Origin: Desulfosporosinus sp. HMP52
GTDB taxonomy: Bacteria > Bacillota > Desulfitobacteriia > Desulfitobacteriales > Desulfitobacteriaceae
Assembly: GCF_000765145.1 (NCBI RefSeq)
Contig: NZ_JMGA01000002.1
Coordinates: 1-64,000 of the forward strand
Direction of reading: 5' to 3'
DNA: 64,000 bases
A program made the position numbers and the translations under genes. Under the pieces are notes generated by a model. That model made no database searches. It worked only from the letters and a program-made list of their open reading frames with translations, and was not told the DNA's origin. This document shows positions 18,001 to 26,675 of the stretch, piece after piece. How positions within the stretch are numbered: the stretch's first letter is position 1; each line of letters starts with the position of its first letter.

Positions 18001-18462
18001 TTATGCGTCAGAAGAAAGGGTGTGGTTAAATTTTTTACAATCATGACAATAGCCGTAAATTTCTAGTTTATGTCCGGTAATATCAAAATCTATCTTATTC
18101 TTCAAGGTTTGCATTAGTTCTCCTATGGGACAGTCATCAATAGAAATTAATTTGTGGCAGCCTACGCATAAAAGGTGATGCTTATGCTCATTGTGATTAA
18201 GTTCATAGAGAGCTTTACCATCATCTGCCCTATTGGATTTAATAATTAAGTTCTTTGAGGCAAAAGTATCGAGGGTTCTGTAGACTGTTGATAGATCAAT
18301 TGAGGCTGTCTTATCCCGTAAGGTTATAAATAATTGTTCTGCAGTCAAAGGAAATTCAGATTCTTCCAGGAGTTCAAGAATAGCGTTTCTATGGCGTGTG
18401 CTTTTAATACCCTCCCGATTAAGCAATTCCTTATATTTTGAGTTTTCGTCCAACAAGATCAT
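18001..18462 (-). CDS. Fur-family metal-dependent regulator (Zur-like)
   Basis: 153 aa. A winged helix (~15-85: STRHRNAILELL, TAEQLF, DLSTVYRTLDTF) and a dimerisation domain with HKHH and two CxxC pairs (CVGC, CHDC) that form the structural zinc site. It is divergent from znuABC across a 241-bp gap, which makes zinc-responsive repression of ZnuABC the most likely job. PerR or Fur activity cannot be excluded. Start ATG 18462 with AAGGAATG upstream. Confidence 0.88.
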   Translation of the reverse strand: MILLDENSKYKELLNREGIKSTRHRNAILELLEESEFPLTAEQLFITLRDKTASIDLSTVYRTLDTFASKNLIIKSNRADDGKALYELNHNEHKHHLLCVGCHKLISIDDCPIGELMQTLKNKIDFDITGHKLEIYGYCHDCKKFNHTLSSDA

Positions 18463-18620
18463 TCCTTATTCTTCAATTGCTTTATTATGTTCATTTTAAT
18501 CCTTTTTAATATTTTAGCAATATTTACTCGATTAATTGTTAGCAGGGATGTATATTGAGCCATTCGCTGACAAATTGGTGTATTACTGGGATCCACAGCG
18601 ATTAAGAAGTAAAATAATGG

Positions 18621-18685
18621 TTTACAATTATAGATAATAGAGTATAATCTACTTAAAGAAATGCAAATGCAAGGCAGTTGCAAGT
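18621..18685 (+). promoter_or_regulatory. promoter and candidate operator of znuACB
   Basis: TTTACA (18621-18626), a 16-bp spacer and TATAAT (18643-18648) form a good sigma-A promoter. Just downstream, AAATGCAAATGCAAGGCAGTTGCA (read as two pieces around 18659-18682) contains TGCAA and TTGCA in inverted orientation, where a Fur/Zur-type repressor would block transcription. The promoter is seen; the operator role is inferred. Confidence 0.5.
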
Positions 18686-18703
18686 GGCGGAAGGGGTATT
18701 TTT

Positions 18704-19633
18704 ATGTTTGTGAAGAAGCCGAAGTTTCTATGGATGGTCTTGTTAAGTATGTTGGTTTTACTGTTAAGTGGGTGTGGTTCAAATAACGATGCTAAGCCTA
18801 CAGTCAGTCAAACCACAGATACAAAGAACGAAAGAGCTATAACCATAGCGGCGTCATTCTACCCGATGTATGTATTTGCGTTAAATGTTGCTAAGGATAT
18901 CCCTAATGTAAATGTAGTAAGTTTAACAAAAGCTACCACGGGATGCTTACATGATTATGCCATAACGCCTGACGATATGAAAAATTTAGAAGGTGCCCAA
19001 ATCTTAGTCATCAATGGAGCAGACATGGAGTCCTTTATGGATAAAATAACAAATCAACTTCCGGATCTCAAAATTATTGAAGCTAGTAAGGGGATATCCT
19101 TAATCGAAGGTGAAGGGGATGAAGGAGCAAATCCCCACGTTTGGTTAAGTATTACCGATGCCATAACCCAGGTTCAAACTATCGGGAATCAACTAGCCGC
19201 CCTGGATCCTAGTAATGCTGCAAAATATCAGGAAAATACTAAAGCCTATGTCCTGAAGCTTGAAGCATTAAGAACTAAAATGCATCAAGCACTTGATGGA
19301 GTACAGCAACGAAATATTGTTACCTTTCACGAGGCCTTCCCTTATTTTGCTAAAGAGTTCAACTTGAAGACTGTTGGGGTAATTGAACGAGAGCCGGGTT
19401 CAGCACCGAGTGCCAAAGAATTAAGTGAAACCATCGAGCAGATTAAGGGTTTAGAAATAAAGGCATTATTTGCTGAACCGCAATATGATCCTAAGGCCGC
19501 TGAAGCTATTGCCAATGAGACCGGTGCTAAAGTTTATACGCTTGATCCCATCGTAACCGGGCCAATGGAAGCCGATGCTTATATTAATCTTATGGAAGCA
19601 AATCTTATCACATTACAAGAGGCGCTGAAATGA
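18704..19633 (+). CDS. znuA: zinc/manganese ABC transporter substrate-binding lipoprotein
   Basis: 309 aa cluster A-I (ZnuA-like) binding protein. Signal peptide with lipobox LLSGC (Cys24 lipidated). Metal ligands are visible in order: His in GCLHDYAITPDD, His in NPHVWLS, His in FHEAFPYFAKEF and the acidic ligand near YTLDP. There is no His-rich loop between the first two ligands, unlike many ZnuA. Its stop overlaps the ATPase start by 4 bp. Zinc is the likely metal given the Fur-like neighbour with two CxxC pairs. Confidence 0.9.
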   Translation: MFVKKPKFLWMVLLSMLVLLLSGCGSNNDAKPTVSQTTDTKNERAITIAASFYPMYVFALNVAKDIPNVNVVSLTKATTGCLHDYAITPDDMKNLEGAQILVINGADMESFMDKITNQLPDLKIIEASKGISLIEGEGDEGANPHVWLSITDAITQVQTIGNQLAALDPSNAAKYQENTKAYVLKLEALRTKMHQALDGVQQRNIVTFHEAFPYFAKEFNLKTVGVIEREPGSAPSAKELSETIEQIKGLEIKALFAEPQYDPKAAEAIANETGAKVYTLDPIVTGPMEADAYINLMEANLITLQEALK

Positions 19634-20445
19634 AACATCCAATCTGTGTAAATTCCGATTGTAAAATTTGCGAATCAAGTTTATGCTGTACAAAAATAAA
19701 TAATTTTGGGGTTAAGCGCAGCGGAATAGAAATACTGAAGAACGTAAATCTTCACATTCATTGTGGAGATTTAACGGCTGTCATAGGTCCTAATGGTGCA
19801 GGGAAAAGTACTCTCTTGAAAGCTATCTTAGGAGAAATTTCTCATACGGGAGAACTTCAATTTCTTGATGCTAACAACGGAACCACAAAGCCCTCTATGG
19901 GCTATGTTCCCCAAAAGCTGGATTTAGATTCTACGTCTCCAACCAGTGTTCTTGATTTGTTTGCGGCTGCCCATACGAATCTCCCTATCTGGTTTACTTA
20001 TCCTAAAAAGATCCGTGATCGTGTCAGAGAAAGTTTAGCTCTAACTCATGGAGAGCATCTTATCAACAAACGACTGGGGGAGCTATCAGGCGGCGAGCTG
20101 CAAAGAGTCTTATTAGCCCTGGCCCTTGATCCTGTTCCCCATCTTTTGTTGCTGGATGAACCAGTGTCAGGCATTGATCAAAAGGGCTTAGAATTATTCT
20201 ACCAAACTGTTTCGACGCTAAGAAAGAATTATGATTTATCGATCATTCTAGTGTCCCATGACCTAAATTTGGTAGCCGAATACGCGAATAGAGTGGCCTT
20301 CGTCAATAATAAGACAATAGAATGCTGTGGGACTCCCCAGGAAGTCTTTACTAATGAAAAAGTAATTCAAACCTTTGGGTTAGATTGGTCAAATCGTTTC
20401 CAAAGGGTGGAGAAGGATAGGGTGGCTAATGCACTTCTGGTATAG
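19630..20445 (+). CDS. znuC: zinc/manganese ABC transporter ATP-binding protein
   Basis: 271 aa. Walker A GPNGAGKST, Q-loop VPQK, signature LSGGELQR, Walker B LLLLDEP and H-loop VSHD are all present. An unusual N-terminal extension carries five cysteines in the first 20 residues (Cys6, 11, 14, 19, 20), suggesting an extra metal site. ATG overlaps the znuA stop (ATGA), and its own end overlaps the permease start by 17 bp, so the three genes form a tight operon. Confidence 0.92.
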   Translation: MKHPICVNSDCKICESSLCCTKINNFGVKRSGIEILKNVNLHIHCGDLTAVIGPNGAGKSTLLKAILGEISHTGELQFLDANNGTTKPSMGYVPQKLDLDSTSPTSVLDLFAAAHTNLPIWFTYPKKIRDRVRESLALTHGEHLINKRLGELSGGELQRVLLALALDPVPHLLLLDEPVSGIDQKGLELFYQTVSTLRKNYDLSIILVSHDLNLVAEYANRVAFVNNKTIECCGTPQEVFTNEKVIQTFGLDWSNRFQRVEKDRVANALLV

Positions 20446-21286
20446 CTTAGTAGATTTTTTGCTTCCTTTTGACTGGATGCAGTATGGATTCATGAAAAAT
20501 GCCCTTCTGGGTGTTTTATTGGTAACTCCAATCTTTGGCTTATTGGGAACCATGATCGTTAATAATAAGATGGCCTTTTTCTCAGACTCCTTGGGGCATT
20601 CCGCCTTAACAGGGATTGCCATTGGAGTAATTCTGGGAAATGCATTTCCTCTCTTGAATATAAAACCTATTTGGTCAATGATGTTCTTTTCAGTACTGAT
20701 AACTATTGCTATTCTTGTCGTTAAAGAAGCAAATACAGCTTCTACCGACACCATCATTGGGGTTTTTTCATCTTCAGCTGTTGCCTTGGGCTTGGTAATC
20801 CTTACTCGCAACGGGGGATTCAATAAATATTCAGGATATCTGATCGGGGATTTCTTGAGTATCAGCCCTACGGATTTATTGCTGCTTGGAATGGTTTTTG
20901 TTCTGGTTATCTTATTGTGGGTTCTTATATTTAATAAGCTTCTCCTAGCGAGTATGAATCCATCCTTAGCCCGGAGCAGAGGAATTAAGGTTAAACAGTA
21001 CGAGTACTTATTTGCTGTTATGATGGCGGTTATCGTAACTATTTCTATCCAGTGGGTAGGAATTTTGATTATTAGCTCTCTCCTAGTTATTCCGGCGGCC
21101 TCATCCAGAAATATTGCTAAGAATATGAGACAGTATCATATCTATTCCGTCTTGATTGCCCTTGTTTCCGGACTCTCTGGGTTAATCCTATCCTACTTCT
21201 GGGGAACAGCTACCGGGGCGACCATTGTTCTGATTACATCAGGATTTTTTGCTCTTACCTTTGGTTTGAAGTTAAGGCTGGGGTAG
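20429..21286 (+). CDS. znuB: zinc/manganese ABC transporter permease
   Basis: 285 aa with about eight hydrophobic segments of the ABC-3 family (SDSLGHSALTGIAIG near residue 55; SRNIAKNMRQY; SGLILSYFWGTATGATIV at the C-terminus). It starts within the end of the ATPase gene. Completes the ZnuACB-type importer. Confidence 0.92.
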   Translation: MHFWYSLVDFLLPFDWMQYGFMKNALLGVLLVTPIFGLLGTMIVNNKMAFFSDSLGHSALTGIAIGVILGNAFPLLNIKPIWSMMFFSVLITIAILVVKEANTASTDTIIGVFSSSAVALGLVILTRNGGFNKYSGYLIGDFLSISPTDLLLLGMVFVLVILLWVLIFNKLLLASMNPSLARSRGIKVKQYEYLFAVMMAVIVTISIQWVGILIISSLLVIPAASSRNIAKNMRQYHIYSVLIALVSGLSGLILSYFWGTATGATIVLITSGFFALTFGLKLRLG

Positions 21287-21386
21287 ACCTCTCTGCCACT
21301 GCCGAAGGCGCCACCAGATAATGGAAATTAAGGATTTCAGGGGCATTTTGCCTTAACTCCTTTTCTGCAGGCTATGGAAAATAATA

Positions 21387-21510
21387 TCAGCCCCAACAAA
21401 ATTGTGACGGTCAGATCACAAAATCATTAAGGCTGAAGTAGATATATTCCAGAAGGATCTAACTTTCCTTGGCGAGTATGAGTTATCATTGTCGCACGTA
21501 AGATGCAGGA
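21387..21510. ncRNA. candidate structured element, copy A
   Basis: This ~125-nt stretch shares three conserved blocks at matching spacing with 35228-35352: ATTGTGACGGTCAGATCA (21401-21418), ATATTCC, and GCACGTAAGATGCAGG (21494-21509). The stem TCAGCC / GGCTGA (21387-21392, 21431-21436) becomes TCAGAC / GTCTGA in the other copy, a compensatory change. A second hairpin AAGGA / TCCTT (21453-21470) is also changed but still paired in copy B. I do not recognise it as a known RNA family, and the strand is uncertain. It lies at the 3' side of a minus-strand cobalamin riboswitch. Confidence 0.45.
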
Positions 21511-21544
21511 AGGTTTTGAAAGCTTCGTGGAAAGCTCGCAAAAG

Positions 21545-21584
21545 AATAAAATAACCTCCTAACAGCCAAAGGCAGGAGGTTATA
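21545..21584 (-). terminator. terminator of the orphan cobalamin riboswitch
   Basis: ATAACCTCCT / AGGAGGTTAT perfect 10-bp stem; on the minus strand it is followed by TTTTATTCTTTT. It sits 45 bp past the riboswitch, as expected for its expression platform. Confidence 0.75.
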
Positions 21585-21629
21585 AATATATTACAATATC
21601 TAACCTGCCCATCCTTCGTGGGGGTTAAA

Positions 21630-21793
21630 GGTCAAACAAGCAGGTTCCTGGCTTTAGGAGTATCCTAGGCGTCTGTGTTGCACACAGCACAAGGCATTTC
21701 TCCTACTACAGTGGCGGGACCGCGTCAGAATCAAACTGACTTCCCTATTAAACACTTTCTCTCGGTATATGGTCGAGAAGTGTACTTGTTGAA
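21630..21793 (-). ncRNA. cobalamin riboswitch without a downstream gene
   Basis: Read on the minus strand: AATAGGGAAGTCAG, GACGCGGTCCCGCCACTGTA (with the conserved GCCACTG) and AAAGCCAGGAACCTGC, closed by a TCAACAAG...CTTGTTTGA P1 stem. These are the B12-box elements. A terminator follows at 21545-21584. No minus-strand gene follows before the end of znuB (converging on the plus strand), so the regulated gene appears to have been lost. Confidence 0.88.
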
Positions 21794-21959
21794 CAAAATA
21801 TTAAGCTAGATAAAAGCGTAGCACAGGTTAATTTTACTGTCAATGAATCCAGAGAAGACTAAATATTTAAATATTTTTATTTTTGTGCCTCATGATGAGA
21901 GTCCCTATTAACTTGGAACTCATAATGGTAGATTGGAATCGGTGGTTAGAAATTATCTC

Positions 21960-22015
21960 AAAAGCGCCCTCTTTATTACTATAAATGTAAGGGAGGACGC
22001 TTATCTTTATTTTAA
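21960..22015. terminator. terminator-like hairpin
   Basis: AAGCGCCCTCTT (21962-21973) and AAGGGAGGACGCTT (21989-22002) pair with two small irregularities; T-rich sequence follows on the plus strand. It lies in the 937-bp gap between znuB and the coiled-coil gene, which otherwise holds the structured element, the cobalamin riboswitch and AT-rich sequence. Confidence 0.5.
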
Positions 22016-22223
22016 AAAAATTAAATAAAAAAGTATAAACGAAGGGTTTAGAGCAACTTAAACAGAAAATTTTAAAATTTATTAAAAGAAAGAAGGAATT
22101 TTGAATTTTTTGTAGAATTATAAAAATTACGAAATAAAAAATATTCGAACCGTGAAGGGCATCTTGGATATCGTCAGTTCCATGGTTCTTTTCAACTTAC
22201 TTAAAATTAGGAGGGACGAAACG

Positions 22224-22403
22224 ATGAGACAACGAGATAAAGTTAAAGAGTTAGAAGATCGCAAAAAAATATTACACCATAAGCGAGTAGACATTTTAGG
22301 AAAACTCATATCGGAAAAAGAACAGCGATCTCGGTGGCTGGTGCTGCTTATGGATATTGAAGACGAGCTGGAAGAATTATCTGGTGTTCGTCAAGAAGGA
22401 TAG
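22224..22403 (+). CDS. small charged coiled-coil protein, paralogue 1
   Basis: 59 aa, ATG at 22224 after AGGAGGG. Almost entirely helical and charged: DKVKELEDRKKIL, then DILGKLISEKEQRSRWL, then MDIEDELEELS. It matches the 64-aa product at 34253-34447 throughout (shared core ILGKLISE.EQRS.WL..L.DI.DELEELS). No known domain recognised. Both paralogues sit beside the cobalamin riboswitch and structured-element modules. Perhaps a small regulator or adaptor; function unknown. Confidence 0.7.
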   Translation: MRQRDKVKELEDRKKILHHKRVDILGKLISEKEQRSRWLVLLMDIEDELEELSGVRQEG

Positions 22404-22469
22404 ATCTTTAAGATATTTACGGAAAACAACGGGATTTGCTTCCGTAGAGAATTGAATGAAGATGGGATT

Positions 22470-22516
22470 AATGCGTTGGTGAGAGAAGAGAGATTCTCAA
22501 CCAACGCATTTTATAT
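22470..22516 (+). terminator. intrinsic terminator after the coiled-coil gene
   Basis: AATGCGTTGG / CCAACGCATT perfect 10-bp stem, with GTGAGA/TCTCA extending it, followed by TTATATT. Confidence 0.75.
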
Positions 22517-22617
22517 TGAAATAGAAAAAAATAACAGTTTTCTTACAAATGCATAATCAGTGCTTAATACTAGTGTTATACAATAACAAAGAAAATTTCT
22601 TGGAGGTGTAAATAGTA

Positions 22618-24105
22618 ATGTTCAAAAGAAAACATTCCAAAAGTATCGTGTCTATATTAACTATTGGGACAGTACTTATATCCCTTTTGGCTGCCCAGCC
22701 GAACCTGGGGGTAGCAAAGTCAGCGAAGGAGGAGGTTTATCAAGGAAAAACCCCAAAATATGTTTTTATGTTTATCGGAGATGGCATGAGCTATGCCCAA
22801 GTCAGCAGCGCGGAAATGTATCTGGGTGAAAAATCTTTGCCTGGAAAGCTTTCTCCTGAGCAATTGAGCTTTACTAAGTATCCTGTTCAAGGTGCCCTTA
22901 TGACTCAGGATTCTTCTTCCTTTATTCCCGATTCTGCTTCTACGGCTACTTCTCTCGCTTCAGGTCAGAAAACTTTGTCCGGCGTCATAAATATGGATGA
23001 AAGTAAAACCAAGACTTACACGCCCATCACGGAAGATTTAAAGGCTAAAGGCTATAAGATTGGTATTGTAACCAGCGTTCCCATCACTCACGCCACTCCC
23101 GCCGCTTACTATGCTAAGGTCAGTAATAGAAATGATGCCTATGAAATTGGCAAACAACTGGCAGCCAGTGGCTTTGATTATTTTGGCGGCGGCGATTTTG
23201 ATCAAAAAAAAGGGCCTAAGGGCGCCGATCAATCTATCTATGAAATAGTCGAGCAAGCCGGTTATACCATAGCGAATACTAAAGAAGAAATCCTGACTCT
23301 AAATAACCGTTCAGGCAAAGTTGTGGCCATTGATCCGGATGATTATGAGACAGCTTTAGACTATGAAATCGACCGCGAGGCAGAGGAACTCAGCTTGGCT
23401 GATTATGTCAAAAAGGGAATTGAAGTATTAGATAATAAAAAAGGTTTCTTTATGATGGTAGAAGGAGGAAAAATCGACTGGGCCAATCATGCCAACGATG
23501 CCACAGCTTCTATCTATGATACCATCGCTTTTGATGAATCTGTGAAAGTTGCTTTTGATTTCTACAAAGCCCATCCTAAGGATACTTTAATTCTTGTCAC
23601 GGCTGACCACGAGTGCGGCGGTATGACTATTGGTTATTCTCTGACAGGCTACAGTACCCATTTCGAGAAGCTTCAGCCGGTAACCATGTCTTATCAGGAA
23701 TTTGACAAAATTAGTAAACAGTACAAAGAAACTAATCCTGCCAATCCAAAGCTGGAAGATTTAAGTGATAAGATTAAAGCGGCCTATGGCTTAGATACAG
23801 CCACTCTGACTTCTTACGAATCATCCTTGCTGAGCAACGCTTTTGCAAAGTTTATGTCAACGGATACAAAGCCTTCAAATGATCAAGAAAGTGTCCTTTA
23901 TGGGACTTATAACCCCTTATCAGTGACGCTCTCTCATATCATCAATAACAGAGCAGGACTAAGCTTCTCCTCCTATTCCCATACAGGTGTACCCGTACCG
24001 GTTTATGCTGTAGGTACCGGTTCAGAGATGTTTGGCGGGTACTATGATAATACTAAGATTTATAACAAACTGTCTGCGATTACCAAAAGTGCACGGGCGA
24101 AGTAA
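22618..24105 (+). CDS. phoA: alkaline phosphatase, secreted
   Basis: 495 aa. An N-terminal signal peptide (~1-33, ending near VAKSAK) is followed by the alkaline phosphatase fold: FMFIGDGMSYAQ (metal Asp), PDSASTATSLASG with the nucleophilic Ser, VTSVPITHATPAA, VEGGKIDWANHAND and TADHECGG with metal Asp/His; a final His lies in YSHTGVPVP. It hydrolyses phosphomonoesters outside the membrane. ATG at 22618 after TTGGAGGTG. Transcribed alone between two strong terminators. A phosphate-starvation promoter is expected but I could not define a Pho box. Confidence 0.95.
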   Translation: MFKRKHSKSIVSILTIGTVLISLLAAQPNLGVAKSAKEEVYQGKTPKYVFMFIGDGMSYAQVSSAEMYLGEKSLPGKLSPEQLSFTKYPVQGALMTQDSSSFIPDSASTATSLASGQKTLSGVINMDESKTKTYTPITEDLKAKGYKIGIVTSVPITHATPAAYYAKVSNRNDAYEIGKQLAASGFDYFGGGDFDQKKGPKGADQSIYEIVEQAGYTIANTKEEILTLNNRSGKVVAIDPDDYETALDYEIDREAEELSLADYVKKGIEVLDNKKGFFMMVEGGKIDWANHANDATASIYDTIAFDESVKVAFDFYKAHPKDTLILVTADHECGGMTIGYSLTGYSTHFEKLQPVTMSYQEFDKISKQYKETNPANPKLEDLSDKIKAAYGLDTATLTSYESSLLSNAFAKFMSTDTKPSNDQESVLYGTYNPLSVTLSHIINNRAGLSFSSYSHTGVPVPVYAVGTGSEMFGGYYDNTKIYNKLSAITKSARAK

Positions 24106-24145
24106 ACGTCTGTAAAGATGAAATCAATAAATCGGCTGTTTAAAT

Positions 24146-24193
24146 AAGGTATCAGTCCTGAGGGGTCCAAACCCCTTAGGACTGATACCTTGG
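24146..24193 (+). terminator. strong intrinsic terminator after phoA
   Basis: A ~21-bp nearly perfect hairpin: AAGGTATCAGTCCTGAGGGG pairs with CCCCTTAGGACTGATACCTT around a short loop. Confidence 0.85.
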
Positions 24194-24211
24194 TAATCGG
24201 GAGGGAATGCT

Positions 24212-25381
24212 TTGCAGAGAATACTTCTTGAGTCTTTAGAGAAGAAAGCTGCTTATCTAAGAAAAATACCGTTGAGAGAACTAATTTTTAACTTTATTGT
24301 CCTAATCTTTGTAGTTATTTTGCTTCTCCTGCCAACTGGATTTCAAGAGAATAGCTATCCGGATAGTATGCGGGCAGTAGTTAAAGTACTGGAAGTTAAT
24401 AACGATAATGTTTCGAAGACGGTAAGTTTTGTCTTCGAAGGGGAGCAAGTTTGTAAAGTGGAAATTCTGGATGGTTCTTTTAAAGGGCAGCAAACCTTTG
24501 CTCACAATCGGTTCATGGGCAGATTGGAAATGGATAAATCCTTCGTTGAAGGAGACAAAGCCCTGGCAGTCATTGACTACACTGACCAAAACATTAGAAA
24601 TGTCACAATGATTGATCATTACCGCATAAATTTGGAGAGCATTCTCATCGGAATTTTTGCCATCTTCTTAATTCTCTTTGCCCGTTGGACGGGAGCAAAG
24701 GCCCTGTTATCTTTTTTAATGACGGTCTTAATGATTTGGAAACTGCTGATCCCCCTGCTTCTAAAAGGGTGGAATCCTATCATTATTTCCTTGTATTTTG
24801 TAGTGACAGCTACTTCCATCATTATTTTTATGGTGGGGGGGCTGAACCGTCAATCTATGGCAGCGGTTTTGGGTTCTCTTTCAGGAACGTTACTCACCAC
24901 TATTTTGGCCATTGTTTTTGGCCACAGTTTTAAAATCCATGGTGCAGTGCTGCCTTATTCCGAAAGTCTGCTCTACGCGGGATACGCCCATTTAAATTTG
25001 ACCGAGATCTTGATTGCCGTCGTTTTTATCGCTTCGGCAGGAGCGGTTATGGATTTGGCGATGGACATTGCCGCCGCGGTTCATGAGGTGGTGGAAAATA
25101 AACCGGATATCACCAGGGCGGAAGCCATACTCTCCGGGCTAAACGTAGGCAGGACAGTGGTGGGAACCATGACGACCACCTTATTGTTCGCCTACACGGG
25201 AGGATATATTTCCTTGCTGATGTTTTTCATGGCACAAGGAACGCCGGTTGTCGATATCTTCAATTTAAAGTATGTCTCCATGGAGATTATGCATACGATT
25301 GTGGGAAGCTTCGGACTTGTGGCAGTGGCTCCTTTTACTGCCCTGGCCTCGGGCATTCTTTTGACCAAGAGGCCGGTGTAG
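24212..25381 (+). CDS. YibE/F-like family membrane protein
   Basis: 389 aa, TTG start after GGGAGGG. One N-terminal membrane helix (~25-45), an extracytoplasmic domain (~50-140, with VLEVNNDNV and GSFKGQQTFAHNRF) and then seven or more helices of the YibE/F family. Its signatures are GAKALLSFLMTVLMI, ASAGAVMDLAMDIAAAVHEV and GRTVVGTMTTTLLFAYTGG. Role in the family is not established; transport is suspected. Followed by 1.3 kb without an intact gene. Confidence 0.85.
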   Translation: MQRILLESLEKKAAYLRKIPLRELIFNFIVLIFVVILLLLPTGFQENSYPDSMRAVVKVLEVNNDNVSKTVSFVFEGEQVCKVEILDGSFKGQQTFAHNRFMGRLEMDKSFVEGDKALAVIDYTDQNIRNVTMIDHYRINLESILIGIFAIFLILFARWTGAKALLSFLMTVLMIWKLLIPLLLKGWNPIIISLYFVVTATSIIIFMVGGLNRQSMAAVLGSLSGTLLTTILAIVFGHSFKIHGAVLPYSESLLYAGYAHLNLTEILIAVVFIASAGAVMDLAMDIAAAVHEVVENKPDITRAEAILSGLNVGRTVVGTMTTTLLFAYTGGYISLLMFFMAQGTPVVDIFNLKYVSMEIMHTIVGSFGLVAVAPFTALASGILLTKRPV

Positions 25382-25453
25382 AGGTTTTCCTCTGAGCTCA
25401 GGTAAGCTTACTTCCCCAGCGTAGTCTCCATTGAGGGCTCTATGCAAAAACCA

Positions 25454-25512
25454 TAAAGGTATTTACATAGGAGGTTTGACCCAGGAGAGGTCAGCTTCAT
25501 GGCCTTTTATTA
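25454..25512 (+). repeat. GGAGGTYTGAC hairpin family, member 1
   Basis: AACCATAAAGGTATTTACAT precedes AGGAGGTTTGACC, a GAGAG-containing loop, GGTCAGCTTCATGGCC and TTTTATT. The inner TGACC/GGTCA stem is good and the outer stem is weak. The leading ACCAT-AAGGT-TTT block also precedes member 4. Confidence 0.45.
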
Positions 25513-25538
25513 CAATGATTTAAGAAAGGGTGAGAATA

Positions 25539-25658
25539 ATGCATATTATGTATTTCTGCCCTGACTCTGAAATCTGGCTATCGGAGCTATATCAAAAAGC
25601 TATATTGTTTTTCCCAGAAGTATTCTTCTGCAAGGTATTGATGTTTGATGCCAACTGA
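25539..25658 (+). CDS. possible 39-aa small protein
   Basis: Short reading frame (MHIMYFCPDSEIWLSELYQ start) with AAAGGGTGAGAATA before its ATG, placed 27 bp after hairpin member 1. Aromatic and hydrophobic, no recognised motif. It may be a real short product or the N-terminal remnant of a lost gene; nothing else supports it. Confidence 0.2.
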   Translation: MHIMYFCPDSEIWLSELYQKAILFFPEVFFCKVLMFDAN

Positions 25659-25689
25659 AAGATACCAAAATTAACAAAATTTAAAAATA

Positions 25690-25737
25690 GATCATGGAGG
25701 TCTGGCTTCAAACAAAGTCAGCTTCGTGGTCTATTTT
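25690..25737 (+). repeat. GGAGGTYTGAC hairpin family, member 2
   Basis: GATCATGGAG pairs with CTTCGTGGTC (10 bp, with G-U), then CTGGCTT pairs with AAGTCAG in the same hairpin; CTATTTTTTA follows. It looks like an intrinsic terminator with an embedded GGAGGT. No gene follows closely on this strand; the next ~230 bp hold nothing recognisable. Confidence 0.6.
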
Positions 25738-25964
25738 TTACTAAAATTGAGGGAGCGGGTTGAGTTTTTTAGGCAAGCTTTCTAAGTCTTTTTTATTTAT
25801 CTATAGGAAAGAACTGTAAGGAAGTGCAGATTAATGATTAGGGCTGCAATGTTTAGTTGCCCAAAAGTAACCTGGAATGGGATGCTCCAGTTCTGATTGT
25901 TTGGATGAACTTGGAAATAATTACCGAAAGAACACTCGATCGGGAAGTTTCGGTTAAGTTACTG

Positions 25965-26171
25965 TTATTCTCGAAAGGGGAGGTGGCGTACAAATATTTC
26001 ACTTAAATTAATTGTTAGAGTGTCAAAGATGCTAGTCGTTATTCGATCCTCTGCGGAATAGACTTCAGGGCGTCCATACTTGTGGTTAACCAGTTTGTAT
26101 ATCACAATAGTTTCGTTTTCCGGATAGACGAGCACGGTAATCTCATGTTCACGAGAATATTTCTTCCTTGA
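25965..26171 (-). pseudogene. C-terminal remnant of a Uma2-family nuclease
   Basis: The minus-strand frame ending at the TAA of 25965-25967 encodes REHEITVLVYPENETIVIYK, LVNHKYGRPEVYSAEDRITT and SIFDTLTINLSEIF. This matches the C-terminal third of Uma2-type (DUF820, restriction-endonuclease-like) proteins: an 'IYKL..YG...VYS..D.I.' strand pair, then 'FD.L.I.LSEIF'. Stops appear just upstream and the catalytic part is missing. A decayed fragment in a gene-poor stretch. Confidence 0.65.
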
Positions 26172-26431
26172 AAAAATTAAATCATGAAATGGTCAAAAGA
26201 ACTAAAAATAAAGGGTTTTGTAGATAATCGGAGAATAGTAAAATCATGGAAGAGGGTATTAAGTCTGTTTTTGTATTATGAAAAGAGATAACTGGCTGAT
26301 TATCAGATTCAAATTATACTGAAGACCGGGTGAAAAGATTAGAAGCTGCGCAGGACGGCCTTGGAATTAAAAAGAAAGACATTGTAGGATTATGTACAAT
26401 AAAGGTTATTTGTATAATGAGAGGTATAGAT

Positions 26432-26560
26432 ATGGCAATTTTAAAGACTAAAGACTTATATTACGCCCCTTACTAACCAACGATTTAGATGATGTTTTTA
26501 ATTATTCTTCTACGCCAAATGTCGGACAAAATGCAGGTTGCAAGGCCGACATCCTGTTGT
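26432..26560 (+). pseudogene. GNAT acetyltransferase N-terminal remnant, frameshifted
   Basis: ATG at 26432 begins MAILKTKDLY. After a +1 shift near 26460 the next frame gives LRPLLTNDLDDVFNYSSTPN and VGQNAG, the usual start of RimJ/RimL-type acetyltransferases (L.T.RL.LRPL...D...V....S.P.VG..AG). The remaining ~120 codons are missing. It lies directly upstream of the AlaX gene. Confidence 0.6.
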
Positions 26561-26675
26561 CATCATTACATAACAAGGTGTTACGTAACTTTGCCAATAT
26601 GAAAGTAATATGAAGCTACGGTAACACTCAACCGTTATAGGGTATCGACCTTGCATGATAATTTTGAGGTGAAAT

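Noticed and set aside
18459-18683. 74-codon minus frame upstream of the Fur-family gene
   Set aside because: Overlaps the znuA promoter and regulatory region, no ribosome binding site, odd composition.
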